Below, piece by piece: positions 1 to 7,061 of a stretch of 48,021 nt of DNA (the first letter of the stretch is position 1; each line of letters starts with the position of its first letter). Source of the stretch: Flavobacterium sp. 9AF (GTDB lineage Bacteria; Bacteroidota; Bacteroidia; Flavobacteriales; Flavobacteriaceae). The translations under genes and the position numbers were made by a program. Where the stretch lies: positions 1-48,021 of the forward strand of contig NZ_LR733562.1 of the NCBI RefSeq assembly GCF_902506265.1, given 5' to 3'. The notes beneath the pieces are model-generated. The model had not been told where the DNA came from. It did no database searches and saw nothing but the letters and a program-made list of their open reading frames with translations.

Positions 1-70
1 ACTCTATTTTGTTCATTATTTTAAATTAAAAAAGTAAATATACAAATCAAAAATGTTTTTAAAAGGTCAA

Positions 71-98
71 AAAAAATGACCCATTTGGGTCATTTTTT
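71..98. terminator. Bidirectional intrinsic terminator
   Basis: A perfect 12-bp inverted repeat, AAAAAATGACCC and GGGTCATTTTTT, surrounds a 4-base loop. It gives a U-tract on either strand. It lies just beyond the stop of the YceI-like gene on the minus strand and should end that operon. Confidence 0.85.
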
Positions 99-127
99 CT
101 TTTCCATAGCATTTTTAAATATTTCAA

Positions 128-694
128 TTAGAAACTTAATGTTACGTTTAATTCGAAATCATCATAAATAGTTTTGTCTCCTAAGTTATCAAAGAATGAA
201 CCAGAACCATATTTAATGTCATATTTCGTTCTATCAACAATTAATTTTGAAGTAGCAGAATCTTTGTTTACTGTAATATCAAAAGTAACAGGATTTGTTT
301 TTCCTTTAATTTCTAAATCTGCAGTTACGGTGTAAACATTATTTCCTTTATCAGCAATTGTTTTGAAAACTAATTTTGCTGTTGGGTGATTTTCAACACC
401 AAAGAAATCTTCAGATTTTAAGTGACCGTCTAATTTACCTTTCATTCCACCTTCTAAATCTGTTGTGTTAATTGATGTCATGTCTACTGTAAAATTTCCA
501 CCTGCTAATTTCTTTCCTTTAAATACTAAAGCTCCTTCTTTTAAGCTAATTGTTCCACTGTGTTGACCCGTTACTTTTTTACCAACCCATTCAATTTTGC
601 TTTTCTCAACATTTACTTTTTTTGTCGTTTGTGCATTTGTTACGAATGAAACTAATGTAATTAATGCTACTGCAATTGTTTTAAAATTTTTCAT
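128..694 (-). CDS. YceI-like lipid-binding periplasmic protein
   Basis: The 188-residue product starts with a signal peptide (Lys followed by a hydrophobic stretch, cleavage near VTNAQ at residue 22). The rest matches the YceI family: a lipocalin-like beta barrel that binds isoprenoid-type lipids in the periplasm. Recognisable features are the early KSKIEWVGKKV strand, the HLKSEDFFGVENHPTAKLVF stretch at about residues 90-110 and the TADLEIKGKTNPVTFDI stretch. The length is normal for the family. It is the last gene of a marR-nitroreductase-yceI operon and follows the nitroreductase by 23 bases. The ligand and physiological role are not shown by the sequence; control by the upstream MarR repressor is inferred from the shared operon. 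Confidence 0.92.
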   Translation of the reverse strand: MKNFKTIAVALITLVSFVTNAQTTKKVNVEKSKIEWVGKKVTGQHSGTISLKEGALVFKGKKLAGGNFTVDMTSINTTDLEGGMKGKLDGHLKSEDFFGVENHPTAKLVFKTIADKGNNVYTVTADLEIKGKTNPVTFDITVNKDSATSKLIVDRTKYDIKYGSGSFFDNLGDKTIYDDFELNVTLSF

Positions 695-717
695 GATTTT
701 TTTTGAAATTTAAATAG

Positions 718-1350
718 TTAAAGTGTAATAAATAATTCTTCTGTTGTTTTACGAACCTTTGCATAATGTTGTGTCATGTCTTCCTCATGTCTATAACCTA
801 TAGTTGCTACTAATGAAGCATTTAAACCTAGAGTATTAAGATTTAAGATTTCATTATATTTTTCAGGTTCAAAACCTTCCATTGGAGTAACATCGATTTT
901 AAGTTCAGCAGCGGCATTTAAGAGATTGCCTAAAGCTAAGTAAGTTTGTTTAGCTGTCCAAATTTGTTTTGTTTCGGCTGGTAAACTGATTAATTTTGAT
1001 TTCATAAAGTCGCTATATGGCTTTAAATCATCTATACTTAATCCTCTGGTTTGAGCCATGTTTGCCATATATTCGTCTATGTGTTTTTCAGTTACGTCAA
1101 GATAATTGGCAAATACAAGTAGGTGAGAAGCATCAACAATTTGCGATTGTCCCCAAGAAGCAGGTTTCAATTTTTCTCTTAGTTCTGGGTTTTCAATAAT
1201 AAAAACTTTGTAGGGTTGTAAACCATAAGAGGAAGTACTCAACTGAATAGCTTCTTTCAAAGTTTTTAAATCTGTTTCAGAAATTTTTTTGGTAGCGTCA
1301 AATTTTTTAGTAGCATACCTCCATTTTTGATTTTCTATAAATGTACTCAT
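718..1350 (-). CDS. NAD(P)H-dependent oxidoreductase, nitroreductase family
   Basis: The 210-residue protein belongs to the nitroreductase (NfsB/YdgI-like) family of FMN enzymes, which reduce nitroaromatics, quinones or similar acceptors with NAD(P)H. Diagnostic parts are the N-terminal WRYATKKFD motif, the SSYGLQPYKVF FMN-binding segment near residue 41, and a C-terminal IGYRHEED segment, as in NfsB-like enzymes. There is no signal peptide, so it is cytoplasmic. It lies one base downstream of the marR stop and upstream of the yceI-like gene, so it is probably co-transcribed. The MarR neighbour suggests induction by an electrophile or phenolic compound. The natural substrate is unknown. Confidence 0.9.
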   Translation of the reverse strand: MSTFIENQKWRYATKKFDATKKISETDLKTLKEAIQLSTSSYGLQPYKVFIIENPELREKLKPASWGQSQIVDASHLLVFANYLDVTEKHIDEYMANMAQTRGLSIDDLKPYSDFMKSKLISLPAETKQIWTAKQTYLALGNLLNAAAELKIDVTPMEGFEPEKYNEILNLNTLGLNASLVATIGYRHEEDMTQHYAKVRKTTEELFITL

Positions 1351-1351
1351 A

Positions 1352-1807
1352 TTAATTTTCTCTAATTTTCTCTAATAAATTATTTAGATTTTCAAGTTCT
1401 ATGTCTGAAAGCTTATTTAATAAGCTATTTTCGTGTGCATCAATTAAAGGGTCTAATTCAGATAATACGTCCAGACCAGTTTGTGTAATGATGATTTCTA
1501 TCTTTCTTCTGTTTTCTGGACAAGTATTTCTTATGACCATTTCTTTTAATAACAATTTATCTATCAAGCGCGTGGTATTACTATTTTTTGTTACCATTCG
1601 ATCTTGAATATCTTGCATATTTATTGGTTTCCCTTTTTGACCTCTTAAAATTCGTAATACATTATATTGTTCACCAGAGATTTCAAAAGGCTTTAAAATT
1701 TCATTAAATTTATCACCAATAAAATTTTTTGTAAAGGTTAAATTAAGAATTACTTTTTTTGCAATACTCAATTTAACAGTGCTTTTTATTTCTTCTTCTA
1801 TTTTCAT
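1352..1807 (-). CDS. MarR-family transcriptional regulator
   Basis: The 151-residue protein has the MarR winged-helix layout: an N-terminal dimerisation helix, a GEQYNVLRILRGQKG helix at about 45-60, a recognition-helix and wing region (MQDIQDRMVTKNSNTTRLIDKLLLKEMVIRNTCPENRR, residues about 63-101) and C-terminal helices. The DENRR-like wing motif is present as CPENRRKIEI. It is the first gene of an operon with a nitroreductase and a YceI protein. Three palindromes surround its start codon and promoter, so autorepression is likely. The inducer is unknown; oxidative or quinone-type compounds would fit the downstream genes but are not demonstrated. Confidence 0.92.
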   Translation of the reverse strand: MKIEEEIKSTVKLSIAKKVILNLTFTKNFIGDKFNEILKPFEISGEQYNVLRILRGQKGKPINMQDIQDRMVTKNSNTTRLIDKLLLKEMVIRNTCPENRRKIEIIITQTGLDVLSELDPLIDAHENSLLNKLSDIELENLNNLLEKIREN

Positions 1808-1866
1808 TTGTAATTACAAAATTTGTATGTACAAATGTATGATCTTTTTTTATTTGTATATACAAT
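1807..1866. promoter_or_regulatory. Three MarR-type operator palindromes
   Basis: Three copies of a TTTGTA..TACAAA palindrome occur in 60 bases. TTTGTAATTACAAA (1807-1820) is perfect and touches the marR start codon. TTTGTATGTACAAA is at 1822-1835 and TTTGTATATACAAT at 1853-1866. The centres are 15 and 31 bases apart. The middle copy overlaps the predicted marR -7 box. They also lie upstream of the divergent tlpA-like gene, so both directions could be controlled. Confidence 0.75.
1832..1865 (-). promoter_or_regulatory. Predicted marR operon promoter
   Basis: On the minus strand, TACATTTG (1832-1839) matches the Bacteroidota -7 consensus TAnnTTTG, and a TTG (1863-1865) lies 23 bases upstream. 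The spacing is at the long end of the known range. Operator copies overlap both elements. Confidence 0.55.
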
Positions 1867-1929
1867 TGTTTGTTAAATTTTTATTAAATTTATTTGAGTA
1901 GCTACTATTATCATTACTTTTAACTAGTT

Positions 1930-2448
1930 ATGAAAAAAATATTTTATTTACTAAATGTTATTTGTTGCTTGCATGTATTTGGACAGCATAATGTTGTACC
2001 TTTAAAGGTATATGAACAAGATAGTATCAAGATCGATTCGTACAATTTTGATGGACTTGATAGTTTTTTAAAACAAAAAGACGGTACAACTTACGTTATT
2101 AATTTTTGGGCAACGTGGTGTGCTCCATGTATAAAAGAATTGCCTTTTTTTGAAACTTTAGGAGAAAAATATAGTAATGAAAATGTAAAAGTAATATTAG
2201 TAAGTTTAGATTTTCCAAAAAAAGTAGAATCGAGTCTAATCCCATTTGTAAAAAGGAAAAAAATAAAATCAAAAGTCGTTCATTTAGATGATCCTGATGC
2301 TAATTCTTGGATTGAAAAGGTTAATAAGAATTGGAGTGGAGCTATTCCTGCTACAATAATTTATAAAAATGACACACTTCAATTTTATGAACAATCGTTT
2401 ACTTATGAAGAGTTGGAACAAGCCTTACAATCAATAATTAATAAATAA
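1930..2448 (+). CDS. TlpA-like thiol-disulfide oxidoreductase
   Basis: The 172-residue protein has a signal peptide (residues 1-18, ending VFGQ) and one thioredoxin-fold domain of the TlpA/ResA type. The active-site motif is NFWATWCAPC, with the CxxC pair in the standard place, and the cis-Pro loop is GAIPATIIY. It should act in the periplasm on disulfides, for example in maturation of cytochromes or exported proteins. It is the first of three closely spaced thiol-chemistry genes: the redoxin gene follows by 8 bases and the rhodanese by a further 24. It is divergent from marR, across the operator region. Confidence 0.9.
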   Translation: MKKIFYLLNVICCLHVFGQHNVVPLKVYEQDSIKIDSYNFDGLDSFLKQKDGTTYVINFWATWCAPCIKELPFFETLGEKYSNENVKVILVSLDFPKKVESSLIPFVKRKKIKSKVVHLDDPDANSWIEKVNKNWSGAIPATIIYKNDTLQFYEQSFTYEELEQALQSIINK

Positions 2449-2456
2449 TATAAACT

Positions 2457-3071
2457 ATGAAAATTTTGAAAATTGCTTTTAGTATAGTAGTATTAGCATT
2501 TATAAGTGCGTTTACGGTTAAAAATATGACTATTTCGGGGTATGAAGTAGGAGATAAAGCTACTGATTTTAAGTTAAAAAATGTAGATGATAAAATGGTA
2601 TCCTTAATTGATTATAAAGATGTTAAAGGATACATTGTTATTTTTACGTGTAATCATTGCCCATATGCTGTCGCTTATGAAGATAGAATTATTGCTTTGG
2701 ATAAAAAATATAAAAAATTAGGTTATCCAGTTATTGCAATTAATCCAAATAATCCTGAAGTTCAAGAAAAGGATAGTTTTGAGTTGATGAAAGTAAGAGC
2801 AAAAGAAAAAGGATTTACTTTTCCTTATTTATTTGATGAAGGACAAAAAATTTATCCACAATATGGAGCGACTAAAACACCACATGTGTATGTATTACAA
2901 AAAACTAAAGAAGGAAACATTGTAAAATATATAGGAGCAATAGATGATAATCATTCCGATGAGGGAGCGGTTAAAGTAAAATATGTAGAAAATGCAGTAG
3001 ATGCCTTATTGAAAAATAAAGAAGTTTCAGTAAAAGTTACAAAAGCTATTGGATGTTCCATAAAAGCATAG
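2457..3071 (+). CDS. Exported thioredoxin-family / redoxin protein
   Basis: The 204-residue product has an N-terminal signal sequence (ILKIAFSIVVLAFISAFTV) and an AhpC/TSA-like thioredoxin fold. Its redox motif is FTCNHCPYAVAYEDR, a CxxC followed by Pro, typical of a group of Bacteroidota and cyanobacterial thioredoxin-family proteins often mislabelled as peroxiredoxins. The cis-Pro region is ATKTPHVYVL. It probably handles thiol-disulfide exchange or peroxides in the periplasm. It sits between a TlpA-like gene and a rhodanese gene in a tight operon. A last Cys (AIGCSIKA) near the C terminus may be a resolving residue; that is a guess. Confidence 0.88.
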   Translation: MKILKIAFSIVVLAFISAFTVKNMTISGYEVGDKATDFKLKNVDDKMVSLIDYKDVKGYIVIFTCNHCPYAVAYEDRIIALDKKYKKLGYPVIAINPNNPEVQEKDSFELMKVRAKEKGFTFPYLFDEGQKIYPQYGATKTPHVYVLQKTKEGNIVKYIGAIDDNHSDEGAVKVKYVENAVDALLKNKEVSVKVTKAIGCSIKA

Positions 3072-3095
3072 TATTTTTGGAACAAATTATAGTAT

Positions 3096-3407
3096 ATGAA
3101 TTTAGAGCAACAACAATGGTGGAGCCAGTTTTTAACTGATGAAAAAGGAATTATTTTAGATGTTAGAACAGAAGATGAATTTAACAGAGGAAAAATTCCA
3201 AATGCAATGAATATTGATATTTTTAAAGGACAAGGTTTTATTTATGCTTTAGAAGAATTAGACAAGACTAAAAATTATTATGTGTATTGTGCGGCTGGTT
3301 CTCGAAGTGCTAATGCATGTAACATAATGAGAGAATTAGGTTTTGCTAATGCTTATAATTTAATAGGAGGAATTAGTGAATGGCAAGGACCAGTAGAAGG
3401 TGAATAG
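3096..3407 (+). CDS. Single-domain rhodanese
   Basis: The 103-residue protein is one rhodanese homology domain with no signal peptide. The N-terminal GIILDVRTEDEFNRGKIPNAMNI motif and the active-site loop YCAAGSRS are both present; the Cys of CAAGSRS carries the persulfide in this family. It would transfer sulfane sulfur in the cytoplasm. It is the last gene of the redox operon and is followed by a strong terminator. Partner and acceptor are unknown. Confidence 0.92.
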   Translation: MNLEQQQWWSQFLTDEKGIILDVRTEDEFNRGKIPNAMNIDIFKGQGFIYALEELDKTKNYYVYCAAGSRSANACNIMRELGFANAYNLIGGISEWQGPVEGE

Positions 3408-3430
3408 TTAAGACCTCTAATTAATAAATT

Positions 3431-3471
3431 AAAAAAGAGTCGGAATGTTAATTGCATTCCGACTCTTTTTT
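3431..3471. terminator. Bidirectional terminator between convergent genes
   Basis: A perfect 17-bp inverted repeat (3431-3447 and 3455-3471) has core arms AGTCGGAATG and CATTCCGACT, a 7-base loop and A/T tracts on both sides. It lies between the rhodanese gene and the convergent T9SS cargo gene and serves both. Confidence 0.92.
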
Positions 3472-3493
3472 AATTAGTTAATAACTAATTTTT

Positions 3494-4372
3494 TTACTCT
3501 TTAATAAATTTTTTGATAGCTTTTCCAGAGCTACTATTTAAAATAAGTGTATAAAAACCTGTAGATAACTCATTTGTATTAATAGAAAGTGTATTATTTG
3601 TAATTCCTCCAGTTGTCTTTTGAAGTAAAACTTTTCCTAAATTATCTACAATAGTGTAGTCATGAATAACACTATTATCAGAAACAGTTATAAAGAGTGT
3701 TTCTTTTACTGGATTTGGAAATAGCGTTACAGAGTTGGAGAATGTTGGATTCTCAATATTTAAATTACAATTTGTGTCCCATTCCACAATCATAGGTAAT
3801 CCTTGATTACTGCTACTACTATTTGGACAAAATTGGGGAGCTGCTACAACATAATAACTTCCTGGTTCTGTAATTAAATAGGATATACTATTCGCTCCAG
3901 GAATAGCAACATCATCTTTATACCATTGAATATTCGTATCATAAGGACTATTAATCGTATTATTGAAGCTACCACCTTGACACAATAGAAAATTACCATT
4001 ATTTCCATCAACAGATACTGTCGAATTCATTTCGTTATAAATAACTAAGCTACTCCAAGCATAACTGTCAATTTGAATTTCATTGGATTCATATGTATTT
4101 CCTCCAGATGTAACGACTACTTTTAAAAGTGCCTGATCATAGGTATACCAATCATAAGTAAATGATTCTGAAGTAGCTCCAGAAATGACAGTGTAAGGGT
4201 CAGAAGTAAACCAATATTTGAAATACCATTGATAGGTATCATAAGTTTGATTGGTAACTGAAGCAGTACCATTAGTCCAAGGACATAACAATACATCACC
4301 TTGGATTTGCGGATTTTGAGCTAGTAATAAACAACTGTAACTCAAAAACAATAATAGTAAATTTTTTTTCAT
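3494..4372 (-). CDS. Secreted Ig-like protein with T9SS type A sorting domain
   Basis: The 292-residue protein has a signal peptide (cleavage after CLLLAQ, residue 19), two Ig/PKD-like beta-sandwich segments (about 22-105 and 115-200, each with a YQWY or IQWYKDD motif typical of such repeats) and a C-terminal T9SS type A sorting domain. The sorting domain begins with LFPNPVKETLFITV and ends GKAIKKFIKE. It should cross the outer membrane through the type IX system and be attached or released. No catalytic domain is visible, so adhesion or structure is a guess. A -7 box and two direct repeats lie upstream, next to the end of a TPR/LuxR regulator gene. Confidence 0.88.
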   Translation of the reverse strand: MKKNLLLLFLSYSCLLLAQNPQIQGDVLLCPWTNGTASVTNQTYDTYQWYFKYWFTSDPYTVISGATSESFTYDWYTYDQALLKVVVTSGGNTYESNEIQIDSYAWSSLVIYNEMNSTVSVDGNNGNFLLCQGGSFNNTINSPYDTNIQWYKDDVAIPGANSISYLITEPGSYYVVAAPQFCPNSSSSNQGLPMIVEWDTNCNLNIENPTFSNSVTLFPNPVKETLFITVSDNSVIHDYTIVDNLGKVLLQKTTGGITNNTLSINTNELSTGFYTLILNSSSGKAIKKFIKE

Positions 4373-4396
4373 AACAATTTATTTAAATGTGTCTCA

Positions 4397-4404
4397 CAAA
4401 AGTA
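4397..4404 (-). promoter_or_regulatory. Predicted -7 box of the T9SS cargo gene
   Basis: On the minus strand TACTTTTG matches TAnnTTTG. No TTG lies at the usual distance upstream, so the promoter may need an activator. The direct repeats at 4441-4479 are well placed for one. Confidence 0.55.
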
Positions 4405-4440
4405 ATATGCCTATGTGAAGTAAGCTGTTTATAAAGCGTG

Positions 4441-4479
4441 ACAAATTGTGACATTTATGTAAACAAATTGCGACATTTA
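4441..4479 (-). promoter_or_regulatory. Paired 17-bp direct repeats, candidate activator sites
   Basis: ACAAATTGTGACATTTA (4441-4457) and ACAAATTGCGACATTTA (4463-4479) differ at one base and start 22 bases apart, about two helical turns. They end about 37 bases upstream of the predicted -7 box of the T9SS cargo gene. This is the arrangement expected for an activator binding as a tandem dimer. Confidence 0.5.
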
Positions 4480-4498
4480 CTAAAAGATCAATGCATAA

Positions 4499-6136
4499 TT
4501 AAATATTTAAGAGGTATGCATTTAAAGAAATTGTATTGGGTAATTCTAATCTTTTTTCAATTCTTTCTTTCCTTTTTCTGCAAGCTACAGGCGTAATATT
4601 GAGCATGGTAGCTATTTCTTTAGTGTCTAAATTCATATATATATATGATAAATAACGAATATCTGTAGTGGTTAAATCAGGATGTTTTTGAGTTAATCTT
4701 TTTATAAAACCTTGGTTTACTTCATCGAAATGGCGTACATAATTATCCCAATCATCATCTGTTTTTAAATGTTCTTCTAGTGTTTTTATTTTTTTAATTA
4801 TTCCATCATTATCAGTTATATTAGATAAAGAAACAAATGATTTTATAATATCTTGTAATAATTGATTTCTTCCAGAAATATAAAGTGCTCTTGATAAAAT
4901 TTTTTGATTTTTAATCTGTATTTCATTTTTTAAACTTTCTTGTTCTAAAAGAACTATCTTTTCTTTTTCAACTAATAATGATTTTTCGGCTATTTCTTTT
5001 TCCAATTTAAAAGTAGTCATTTGTTGTTCTCTCTTTGCAATAAGTTCTTTTTGTTTCGTTTTTATAGAATAATTTCTAAAAATTAATAATAGTATAATCA
5101 ATGTAAAAACGATAATAATGATAACAGTAAAAAAGAGTTTTCTTTCATTTTTTATTCTTAGTTCTTTTTCTTGTAACTTCTCTTTGTAATTTTGAATTTG
5201 AAATTTTACTTCACTACTTTCAAATAATTTGCCATTTTTTATGGTATTCAATTTTGAAGTAGAAAGAGTAATAGAATCTTTGTATTGAAAAGCTATAGCG
5301 TAAGATTTAAGTTGGAAATAAATAGTTGAAAATAAATCATATAATTCTATTTTCTTTTCCAAATCAGGTTTTTCAGCAACTGTATTATTTACCCATTGGA
5401 GCGCTTTTGTTAAATTATTTTCTTTAAGATAACATTTTGCAATAAGCAAAGACAATTCGATGCGGTTATCGCTGTTAGGTTCATTATTTAAATTTAAGAG
5501 CAATTTTTCTGCTCCAGAACGAGATTGCTTGAAATTGCCTAGTAAAAAATCATTCTGGTACAAACCAGTAAGTGTGGGTGTCTTAATTTCAGGAATAGTA
5601 GAATATTGTAAAGACTTATTTAAAAATTTTCTTGCTAACTGTAATTTTTTTTGTTCATTGGCTAGTAATCCTAAATTCATAGTATACATACTCATTTTTA
5701 AAGAATCTTTATATTTTTCAGCTAATACAAGAGCTTTATTAAAGTAACTATTGGCTTTTTTATATTTTTTTTCTTTACTATACAAAATAGCAATATTATT
5801 TAATACAATCATGAGTTGGTCATCATCTAAATATTTACTAGCTATTTTATAACTTTCAAGATGTTGTTTTAATGCTTCTCCATAATCTAGAAGCATATAA
5901 TAATTGTTTGCAATATTGTTTTGAGCAAGAAAAAGTTGTTTATACCAATTCTTTTTTTGTGCTATTTCTTTAGCTTCAGAAAGTAATTCTAATGAGGCAA
6001 CATGTTCTTTTTTAAGCATTAATACAACTCCTCTTTTAATAATAGAATCGCATTGTTTAGTTGTTTCCATACTAAACAAAAAAGATTGCCAAAAGAAGCA
6101 AAAAAATGTAATTATAAAACTGGTTTTAGTAGTCAT
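4499..6136 (-). CDS. TPR-containing membrane regulator with LuxR-like HTH
   Basis: The 545-residue protein has an N-terminal signal/anchor (about 1-22), then several tetratricopeptide repeats (about 25-290, with motifs such as NNIANNYYMLLDYGEALKQH and KKANSYFNKALVLAEKY). A single transmembrane helix follows (about 330-352), then a long charged coiled coil (about 355-420) and a C-terminal helix-turn-helix (TTDIRYLSYIYMNLDTKEIATMLNITPVACRKRKERI). The layout, periplasmic TPR sensor to cytoplasmic LuxR-type HTH, is common in Bacteroidota. The ligand is unknown. Its stop lies 126 bases upstream of the T9SS cargo gene on the same strand, so that gene is a plausible target. It has its own promoter overlapping the preceding terminator. 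Confidence 0.87.
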   Translation of the reverse strand: MTTKTSFIITFFCFFWQSFLFSMETTKQCDSIIKRGVVLMLKKEHVASLELLSEAKEIAQKKNWYKQLFLAQNNIANNYYMLLDYGEALKQHLESYKIASKYLDDDQLMIVLNNIAILYSKEKKYKKANSYFNKALVLAEKYKDSLKMSMYTMNLGLLANEQKKLQLARKFLNKSLQYSTIPEIKTPTLTGLYQNDFLLGNFKQSRSGAEKLLLNLNNEPNSDNRIELSLLIAKCYLKENNLTKALQWVNNTVAEKPDLEKKIELYDLFSTIYFQLKSYAIAFQYKDSITLSTSKLNTIKNGKLFESSEVKFQIQNYKEKLQEKELRIKNERKLFFTVIIIIVFTLIILLLIFRNYSIKTKQKELIAKREQQMTTFKLEKEIAEKSLLVEKEKIVLLEQESLKNEIQIKNQKILSRALYISGRNQLLQDIIKSFVSLSNITDNDGIIKKIKTLEEHLKTDDDWDNYVRHFDEVNQGFIKRLTQKHPDLTTTDIRYLSYIYMNLDTKEIATMLNITPVACRKRKERIEKRLELPNTISLNAYLLNI

Positions 6137-6152
6137 TTCTTAAAAATCAGCT

Positions 6153-6185
6153 CAAAATTAATTCTAAATTTTAATAAAAAAGCAA
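6153..6185 (-). promoter_or_regulatory. Predicted promoter of the TPR/LuxR regulator
   Basis: On the minus strand TAATTTTG (6153-6160) is a -7 match and TTG (6183-6185) lies 22 bases upstream. The TTG is inside the terminator palindrome of the upstream operon, so the two elements overlap physically. Confidence 0.5.
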
Positions 6186-6223
6186 TTTAAGTTATTAATA
6201 TTAATAACTTAAATTGCTTTTTT
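6176..6223. terminator. 48-bp perfect palindrome, terminator
   Basis: The sequence reads as a perfect palindrome centred between 6199 and 6200, with arms of 24 bases starting AAAAAAGCAATTTAAG and no spare loop. It ends the adaptor operon (last gene stops at 6245) and has U-tracts on both strands. Confidence 0.85.
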
Positions 6224-6244
6224 ATAGACTGAAATATAGTACTT

Positions 6245-6643
6245 CTATTTAGGTTGTTGGTACATATAGAAGATTTCCCAATTATGTCCGTCAAGATCTT
6301 CAAAACCTCTTAAGTACATAAAACCATAGTCTTTGGGGTCGTTTGGTTCTTTTCCACCTGCTTGAAGGGCTTTTTCTGCCATTGCATTCACCGCTTCATT
6401 GTCTTTAAGTTCCAAGGATAAAATGGCTGCTGCTGTTTTAGAAGTGGTTGCGATTTCTTTTGTAGTAAATTCACTAAACTTAGCGTGCGTTAATAACATG
6501 ACATAAATTTCTTCACTGAAAACCATGCATGCAGCGGTTTCATCTGTAAAATGCTTGTTATTTGTAAATCCGATAGTCGTATAAAAATCCATTGATTTTA
6601 TTAAATTGCTTACAGGTAAGTTGATAAAGATTTTTGGTTTCAT
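6245..6643 (-). CDS. VOC-family (glyoxalase-like) protein
   Basis: The 132-residue protein is a vicinal-oxygen-chelate fold protein. It opens with IFINLPVSNLIKSMDFYTTIGF, the usual first beta strand and helix, and ends with GFEDLDGHNWEIFYM, which carries the final metal-ligand Glu position. Its reaction is unknown; relatives include lactoylglutathione-lyase-like and antibiotic-resistance proteins. It is the last gene of the 9718-6245 operon. Its first 86 bases overlap the end of the DUF1801 gene in a different frame. The start is supported because the N-terminal strand is intact only from this ATG. Confidence 0.85.
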   Translation of the reverse strand: MKPKIFINLPVSNLIKSMDFYTTIGFTNNKHFTDETAACMVFSEEIYVMLLTHAKFSEFTTKEIATTSKTAAAILSLELKDNEAVNAMAEKALQAGGKEPNDPKDYGFMYLRGFEDLDGHNWEIFYMYQQPK

Positions 6644-7061
6644 ATTTTGCTTCTATTTTAATGTTTTCAATGGCATTTTGAATCAAATTGCGCAATGCTA
6701 TTTCTTTGGTTTGAATGTCTTCAAGTGTTGCAAAAGAGAGTAGTCTTCTACCATCTTTATATTGACCTTCTAATATTTTGAAAGAATCTTCAAGCGATGC
6801 TCCGTTTGGAAAGACTAACATGATTCTATTTTTAAATAAATTAAAAACAGCGATATCTCGTTTATATTCTTTCGAATCAAAATGTTCCATCGCTCCATCA
6901 TAATAGAAAGAAGGATGATTCCATTTGATTCTTTCTTTCATTTCAGGATGTGCTTGTAGGATTATTTGCCTAATTTTCTCTACTGAAACGGCTGTTTCCT
7001 TTGGTAATTGTGCTATAAATGCCGTGACTTGCTCTGTTTCTGTTCGGTTTGATTTTGGCAT
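6558..7061 (-). CDS. DUF1801 (YdhG-like) protein with overlapping C-terminal extension
   Basis: The first ~130 residues match DUF1801: the helix AFIAQLPKETAVSVEKIRQIILQAHPEMKERIKW, then HPSFYYDG and the DIAVFNLFKNRIMLVFPNG strand. Members are small cytoplasmic proteins with an iron-chaperone-like (frataxin-like) fold and mostly unknown function. The remaining residues to 167, beginning about IEAKYETKNLY, run out of frame through the start of the next VOC gene and do not look like the family. The stop was probably lost, making an extended tail. The ATG overlaps the TAA of the upstream SRPBCC gene by one base (TAATG), which suggests translational coupling. Confidence 0.82.
   Translation of the reverse strand: MPKSNRTETEQVTAFIAQLPKETAVSVEKIRQIILQAHPEMKERIKWNHPSFYYDGAMEHFDSKEYKRDIAVFNLFKNRIMLVFPNGASLEDSFKILEGQYKDGRRLLSFATLEDIQTKEIALRNLIQNAIENIKIEAKYETKNLYQLTCKQFNKINGFLYDYRIYK

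Noticed and set aside
1017..1199. Short open frames antisense to real genes, here and at many other places
   Set aside because: They lie within conserved genes on the other strand, have no promoter or family features, and are expected by chance in AT-rich DNA.
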